Of a stretch of 64,000 nucleotides of DNA, positions 59,519 through 64,000 are shown piece after piece; within the stretch, counting starts at the first letter, position 1, and every line of letters starts with the position of its first letter. Source of the DNA: Bifidobacterium sp. ESL0704 (GTDB lineage Bacteria; Actinomycetota; Actinomycetes; Actinomycetales; Bifidobacteriaceae). A model generated the notes under the pieces. It saw only the letters and a program-made list of their open reading frames with translations, did not search any database and was not told the origin of the DNA. The stretch covers positions 1,116,001-1,180,000 of the forward strand of contig NZ_CP113929.1 in NCBI RefSeq assembly GCF_029392075.1, written 5' to 3'. The position numbers were made by a program, and so were the translations under genes.

Positions 59519-61243
59519 ATGACGGAAGACAGTATGGCGGAAACGACGGCGGATACGGGCGAGCGAGTTGATGAAGAGGCCAAGCTCGACCCGCGTTCTT
59601 TGGCTAAATCGGTGGTGCTTGCAGTTGCCGATGAACCCGACGAGGTAGGGGAGTTTGCCCAGAGCATCGATTTGGGCGACCATGTCACTGATTTTCGTTT
59701 TGTGTGTCTGCGCAAGGGCTATGAGGGCTGGCAATGGGCGGTGACGCTCTATCATGATGTCGAACTCGATTCTTGGAGCGTCAACGAATCAACATTGGTT
59801 CCCACTGGTGATTCTCTGCTCGCGCCGGCCTGGGTTCCTTGGAAGGACAGGCTCGAGGCCGCCGACCTTTCGGTCACGGATTCATTGGGCACCGACCCGG
59901 ACGACCCGCGTATGGAAGACGGGTTCCGCAGGACGGGGAGTGTTGAAAAGAACTCTGTTGAAAACGGAGAAACGGCGAATGCCGGTTTCAGGGCTTCCGG
60001 CCTGAATAGTGGGGACGCGCACGCCAATCCTGATGATGCGGAGGCGGCGGATGCTTCGTCCGTTCATGGCGAAAGGGTCGGAAAGGCCGATGAAAAAGCC
60101 GAACCGAACGCATCGGACAACACGCAACATGATGGAGAAACGACAGCTGACGACGGGAAAGGTCCACAAGACGCAACGAATGCTGACGTCGATATCGATC
60201 CGGAAACGGGTCTCAGCCGTGAGCTCGAGGACACTGTCGAAGCATTCGGGCTTTCCCGTAGACATGTGATGAGCGAGCTGGGTCGTTCGCAGACCGCCAA
60301 GCGCTGGTATGAGGGCCAGCACGGGCCCAAATCGCTTTCCACCAAGACAGCCGAGGGCAATCTGTGCTCGACGTGCGCCTTCTTCATCGGTCTCAAAGGT
60401 GATTTGAATACGATGTTCGGGGTGTGTGCCAATCGTTGGAGTCCCGATGACGGACGGGTGGTATCCCTCGACCACGGTTGCGGCGAGCATTCCGAAATCG
60501 CCCAGCCGGAACCATCGCATCTGTGGGTGCAGTCCAAGCCTGCCTTTGACGACCTGCATATCGATATCATCGCCCAGGCACCACGTGAGGAACGCGGTCA
60601 GGTCGAACTCATCGAATCGATTGACGGCGATGAGGACACCGCCGATACCGAATCGGAAGAATCCGATGAGACGGATGACGAAACCACCCTCGACGACGCC
60701 TCGGAAACCGATATCGTCGAGCACACCGTTCCTGGTTCTCTTGATGATGACGAGGATGATGACAACGCTGGGAACGAAACGATAGGGAAGGGCACCGTAG
60801 GCAGTGCGATCACCGCCGATGTGGCTGTGGAATCCACCATCGATTTGAGCGATGACGATGAGAGCGGCGATTCTCTGGACGCTGACTGCGAGGATGAATC
60901 AGTTGACGGGAATCGGGATGAAGACGCCGGCGATACGGGCTCTGACGATTCGGATGCATCGGATAACGGTTCTGTCGGTTCTGTCGGTTCTATCGGTTCT
61001 ATCGATTCCGGCGATTCCGGAAAAACGGGATCGGATGGGGAAGAGGCCGATGAATCGCAAGATGCTCAATCGCCGGAAGACCAATCAAACGAATCGGATG
61101 TTCGCAAGGTCAATGATTCCGAAGAAGAGGATGACGGGGCGTCTGCGGGGAACGGCGAATCCGCTACTGACGATACAGCCGGCGATATCGCGCTGGAAAC
61201 GGACGATACGTCGAATGGCGAGAAGATGGATGATAACGCTTGA
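59519..61243 (+). CDS. DUF3027-domain protein with long acidic tail
   Basis: 574 residues from ATG 59519 (GGAAAG upstream; frame open to 59435 over the previous gene). An N-terminal DUF3027-like part (KLDPRSLAKSVVLAVADEP, GYEGWQWAVTLYHD, PAWVPWKDRLEAADLSVTDS) is followed by a disordered linker. A second conserved part (LSRRHVMSELGRSQTAKRW) has a likely zinc site CSTCAFFIG...GVCANRW...DHGCGEHSE, with residues ~370-574 extremely Asp/Glu/Ser rich. Six 9-bp tandem repeats (60968-61021) encode Ser-Val-Gly/Ser-Ile-Gly units in the tail. Function unknown. Confidence 0.82.
   Translation: MTEDSMAETTADTGERVDEEAKLDPRSLAKSVVLAVADEPDEVGEFAQSIDLGDHVTDFRFVCLRKGYEGWQWAVTLYHDVELDSWSVNESTLVPTGDSLLAPAWVPWKDRLEAADLSVTDSLGTDPDDPRMEDGFRRTGSVEKNSVENGETANAGFRASGLNSGDAHANPDDAEAADASSVHGERVGKADEKAEPNASDNTQHDGETTADDGKGPQDATNADVDIDPETGLSRELEDTVEAFGLSRRHVMSELGRSQTAKRWYEGQHGPKSLSTKTAEGNLCSTCAFFIGLKGDLNTMFGVCANRWSPDDGRVVSLDHGCGEHSEIAQPEPSHLWVQSKPAFDDLHIDIIAQAPREERGQVELIESIDGDEDTADTESEESDETDDETTLDDASETDIVEHTVPGSLDDDEDDDNAGNETIGKGTVGSAITADVAVESTIDLSDDDESGDSLDADCEDESVDGNRDEDAGDTGSDDSDASDNGSVGSVGSIGSIDSGDSGKTGSDGEEADESQDAQSPEDQSNESDVRKVNDSEEEDDGASAGNGESATDDTAGDIALETDDTSNGEKMDDNA
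60968..61021 (+). repeat. Six 9-bp tandem repeats inside the DUF3027 gene
   Basis: GGTTCTGTC twice, GGTTCTATC twice, then GATTCCGGC and GATTCCGGA. The unit is a multiple of three, so copy-number change would keep the frame. Confidence 0.85.
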
Positions 61244-61304
61244 TTGCAGAAATAACCCGGAATTGCTATCAATGAGTGAATTTTAGCCGTTTCCGTTGCA
61301 TTTG

Positions 61305-61321
61305 TTGCGTTCTCAGCGCAA
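61305..61321. promoter_or_regulatory. Small palindrome upstream of clpC
   Basis: TTGCG-N7-CGCAA, 76 bp before the clpC start, in a 154-bp gap. No HspR (HAIR) or CIRCE motif is seen in this gap. Confidence 0.3.
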
Positions 61322-61397
61322 TCGTCGCGCGGCACGAAATAAACGTCATCGTAAATCGGTAGAGTTAAATGGACTATCAAGAAGTGGAAGGACAAGT

Positions 61398-64000
61398 ATG
61401 TTCGAACGGTTTACTGACCGTGCCAGACGTGTGATCGTACTGGCGCAGGAAGAAGCCAAGGCCCTCCAGCACAACTATATCGGTACCGAACATCTGCTGC
61501 TCGGCCTGATTCGTGAAGGCGAAGGAATCGCGGCCAAGGCGCTTGCTGCCAAGGGCGTCACCTTGGAAGATACCCGCAAGCAAGTGGAGGAAATGATTGG
61601 CAAGGGCAACGCCGCGCCGAATGGTCATATTCCGTTCACCCCGCACGCCAAGCAGGTTTTGGAACTGAGCCTGCGCGAAGCACTGCAGCTGGGGCATAGC
61701 TATATCGGCACCGAGCATATCCTGCTGGGTCTCATCCGCGAGGGTGAAGGCGTCGGCACGCAGGTGCTGATCAAGATGGATGTCGATCTGGGCGAGCTGC
61801 GCAGCTCCACCATCGACCTGATTCGCGGCAACTCGGGTGGTGCCGAAGGCGCAGGCAAGGGCGATCTTGCCAACGCAGGCGGCGTGGAGAACAAGGGCCG
61901 TCAGACCGGTTCCGCCATTCTCGACCAGTTCGGCCGCAACCTCACCGCGGAAGCCGCTGATGGCAAGCTGGACCCGGTCATCGGACGGGCCAAGGAAATC
62001 GAACGCGTCATGGTCGTGCTCTCGCGGCGCACCAAGAACAACCCGGTGTTGATCGGCGAACCCGGTGTCGGCAAGACCGCAGTTGTTGAAGGCCTGGCAC
62101 AGAAGATTCATGCAGGCGATGTGCCGGAGACCCTGAAGGGCAAGCAAGTCTATTCGCTTGATCTGGCCTCCATGGTGGCAGGTTCGCGTTACCGCGGCGA
62201 TTTCGAGGAACGCTTGAAGAAGGTCCTGAAGGAAATCAAGACCCGCGGCGACATCGTGCTCTTTATCGATGAGATTCATACCATCGTCGGCGCAGGGTCG
62301 GCGGACGGCGCTTTGGGCGCCTCCGACATCCTTAAGCCGATGCTGGCCCGTGGCGAGCTCCAGACCATCGGCGCCACCACCACCGACGAGTACCGCAAGT
62401 ACATCGAGAAGGACGCGGCTCTTGAACGTCGCTTCCAGCCCATTCAGGTTGACGAACCGTCTATCGCGGACACCATCGAGATTCTGAAGGGCTTGCGCAG
62501 CCGCTACGAGAACCACCACAAGGTGACCATCACCGACGGTGCGCTTCAGGCCGCGGCCGAGCTTTCGTCTCGCTACATCCAGGATCGCAACCTGCCCGAC
62601 AAGGCCATCGACCTGATCGACGAGGCGGGTGCGCGCTTGCGCATCAAGCGTCTCACCGCGCCGCCGGAGCTCAAGGAACTTGACGGCAAGATCGCCAAAA
62701 TCTCCGACGAGAAGGACAAGGCCATCAAGGACCAGGACTTCGAGAAGGCTGCTCAACTGCGCGACCAGGAAGACAAGCTGCAGACCGAGCGCAAGGAGAA
62801 GGAAAAGACCTGGCGTGAGGGTGGCAGCGACGTCAAGATGGTCGTGGACGAAGAGGTAATCGCCGAGGTCGTCTCTTCGACCACCGGTATTCCTGTCTTC
62901 AAGCTCACGCAGGCTGAATCCAAGAAGCTTCTCAATATGGAGTCCGAGCTGCACAAGCGCATCATCGGCCAGGACGAGGCGGTTTCCGCACTATCCCGCT
63001 CGATTCGCCGTACTCGTGTCGGCTTGAAGGACCCGAAGCGTCCTACGGGCTCGTTTATCTTTGCCGGACCGACTGGCGTCGGCAAGACCGAGCTGGCCAA
63101 GGCGTTGGCGCAGTTCCTCTTTGACGACGAGGACGCGCTGATTCGCGTCGATATGTCCGAGTTCTCCGAAAAGTATGCCGCCTCGCGTCTCTTCGGCGCG
63201 CCTCCGGGGTACGTCGGCTACGAAGAGGGGGGCGAACTCACCGAGAAGGTGCGTCGCAAGCCGTTCTCCGTCGTGCTCTTCGACGAGATCGAGAAGGCTC
63301 ACCCCGACATCTTCAACACGCTCTTGCAGGTGCTGGATGACGGTCACCTTACCGATGGACAGGGCCGTAAGGTGGACTTCAAGAACACCATCATCATCCT
63401 CACCACCAACCTCGGCACCAAGGACATCGCCAAGGCCGCCAACACCGGCTTCAGCTCCGGCAACGACACCGAGTCCAGCTATGAGCGCATGAAGGGTCAG
63501 GTCACCAGCGAGCTCAAGCAGCAGTTCCGTCCTGAGTTCCTCAATCGCCTGGACGATATCATCGTCTTCCGCCAGCTGACCGAGCCGCAGGTGCGCCAGA
63601 TCGTCGATCTGGACCTGACCCAGCTCAACGACCGTCTCTTCGAGCGTCATATGTCGCTTGAGCTCACGGACGCGGCCAAGGATCTGCTCGCGCAGAAGGG
63701 CTTCGATCCGCTGCTCGGCGCCCGTCCGCTGCGTCGTGTCATCACTCGCGACATCGAGGACGCCGTCTCCGAAAAGATCCTGATGGGCGATCTCAAGAAC
63801 GGAGAAAAGGTGGAGGTCGACGCTGAAGGCGAAGGCATCCTGGGCGAGTTCACCTTCAAGGGTGTGCCCTTCGAGGATTCGAACGCCAAGACGGCCGAGG
63901 CTGATGCCGAAGGCAAGCAGCCCGAGCTGGTAGGTGTTGGAGCTTCGACTGATACGGCTATTGCTGCATCCGCCGATTCCGGCGATGCTCCGGCTACGGC
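61398..64000 (+). CDS. clpC: ATP-dependent Clp protease ATP-binding subunit ClpC (3' end beyond window)
   Basis: About 867 codons are present and no stop is reached. Clp_N double repeat ([39 protein letters not shown]), AAA-1 with Walker [11 protein letters not shown] and VLFIDEIHT, a UVR-type coil ([17 protein letters not shown]), and AAA-2 with [29 protein letters not shown] and sensor [15 protein letters not shown]. The last visible ~60 codons form an Ala/Glu-rich tail after the family's usual end. ATG follows GGAAGGA. The upstream gap has TTGCG-N7-CGCAA (61305-61321), a possible operator. Confidence 0.97.
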   Translation, partial: MFERFTDRARRVIVLAQEEAKALQHNYIGTEHLLLGLIREGEGIAAKALAAKGVTLEDTRKQVEEMIGKGNAAPNGHIPFTPHAKQVLELSLREALQLGHSYIGTEHILLGLIREGEGVGTQVLIKMDVDLGELRSSTIDLIRGNSGGAEGAGKGDLANAGGVENKGRQTGSAILDQFGRNLTAEAADGKLDPVIGRAKEIERVMVVLSRRTKNNPVLIGEPGVGKTAVVEGLAQKIHAGDVPETLKGKQVYSLDLASMVAGSRYRGDFEERLKKVLKEIKTRGDIVLFIDEIHTIVGAGSADGALGASDILKPMLARGELQTIGATTTDEYRKYIEKDAALERRFQPIQVDEPSIADTIEILKGLRSRYENHHKVTITDGALQAAAELSSRYIQDRNLPDKAIDLIDEAGARLRIKRLTAPPELKELDGKIAKISDEKDKAIKDQDFEKAAQLRDQEDKLQTERKEKEKTWREGGSDVKMVVDEEVIAEVVSSTTGIPVFKLTQAESKKLLNMESELHKRIIGQDEAVSALSRSIRRTRVGLKDPKRPTGSFIFAGPTGVGKTELAKALAQFLFDDEDALIRVDMSEFSEKYAASRLFGAPPGYVGYEEGGELTEKVRRKPFSVVLFDEIEKAHPDIFNTLLQVLDDGHLTDGQGRKVDFKNTIIILTTNLGTKDIAKAANTGFSSGNDTESSYERMKGQVTSELKQQFRPEFLNRLDDIIVFRQLTEPQVRQIVDLDLTQLNDRLFERHMSLELTDAAKDLLAQKGFDPLLGARPLRRVITRDIEDAVSEKILMGDLKNGEKVEVDAEGEGILGEFTFKGVPFEDSNAKTAEADAEGKQPELVGVGASTDTAIAASADSGDAPAT

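Overview
The window looks like chromosomal core sequence of a bifidobacterium (Actinobacteria, Bifidobacteriaceae); I cannot name the species. The evidence is high-GC coding sequence, many GTG/TTG starts, the rpsL-rpsG-fusA-tuf block, an efp-nusB-carA-carB-gmk-rpoZ-metK-priA-fmt order typical of actinobacteria, an actinobacterial PriA with ruined helicase motifs, and a complete pupylation set (arc, dop, pafA, pup) with no 20S proteasome genes beside it. I see no prophage, insertion sequence, CRISPR array or rRNA; one tRNA (His) is present.

Layout. 1-9.9 kb: purine and formate metabolism (purC and purT on the minus strand, a formate/nitrite channel preceded by a perfect CRP-type palindrome, a deaminase of the adenine/adenosine family), plus a GT4 glycosyltransferase, a threonine aldolase, tRNA-His and an aldehyde dehydrogenase. 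10.3-14.7 kb: str operon (rpsL, rpsG, fusA, tuf). 14.9-21.2 kb: efp, nusB with a long disordered tail, carA and carB. 21.3-33.5 kb: gmk, two small unknown genes, ilvD (minus), rpoZ, a 51-bp tandem repeat, metK, cfa, priA, a HAD hydrolase and fmt.

33.7-41.5 kb: an aldo/keto reductase, then arc and dop (plus) converging on pup-pafA (minus). Pup already ends in Gly-Gly-Glu and ARC lacks a C-terminal proteasome-docking motif, so this is tagging machinery apparently uncoupled from a proteasome. A strongly folded intergenic element lies between dop and pafA. An inositol-phosphatase-like gene and the HU gene follow. 41.8-52.0 kb: a nearly gapless minus-strand run: ung, a six-gene MoxR/DUF58/VWA operon, purB, and a large flippase-like membrane protein with a degenerate kinase-like domain.

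52.1-64.0 kb: a LytR_C-domain membrane protein, a cold-shock protein, groEL under two CIRCE operators, a TPM-domain membrane protein, a PhoP-like two-component pair, a second cold-shock-domain protein coupled to a DUF3027 gene with a long acidic tail, and the first ~867 codons of clpC. The 3' part of the window is thus rich in protein quality control: ARC/Pup, GroEL, ClpC and a MoxR-type AAA ATPase.
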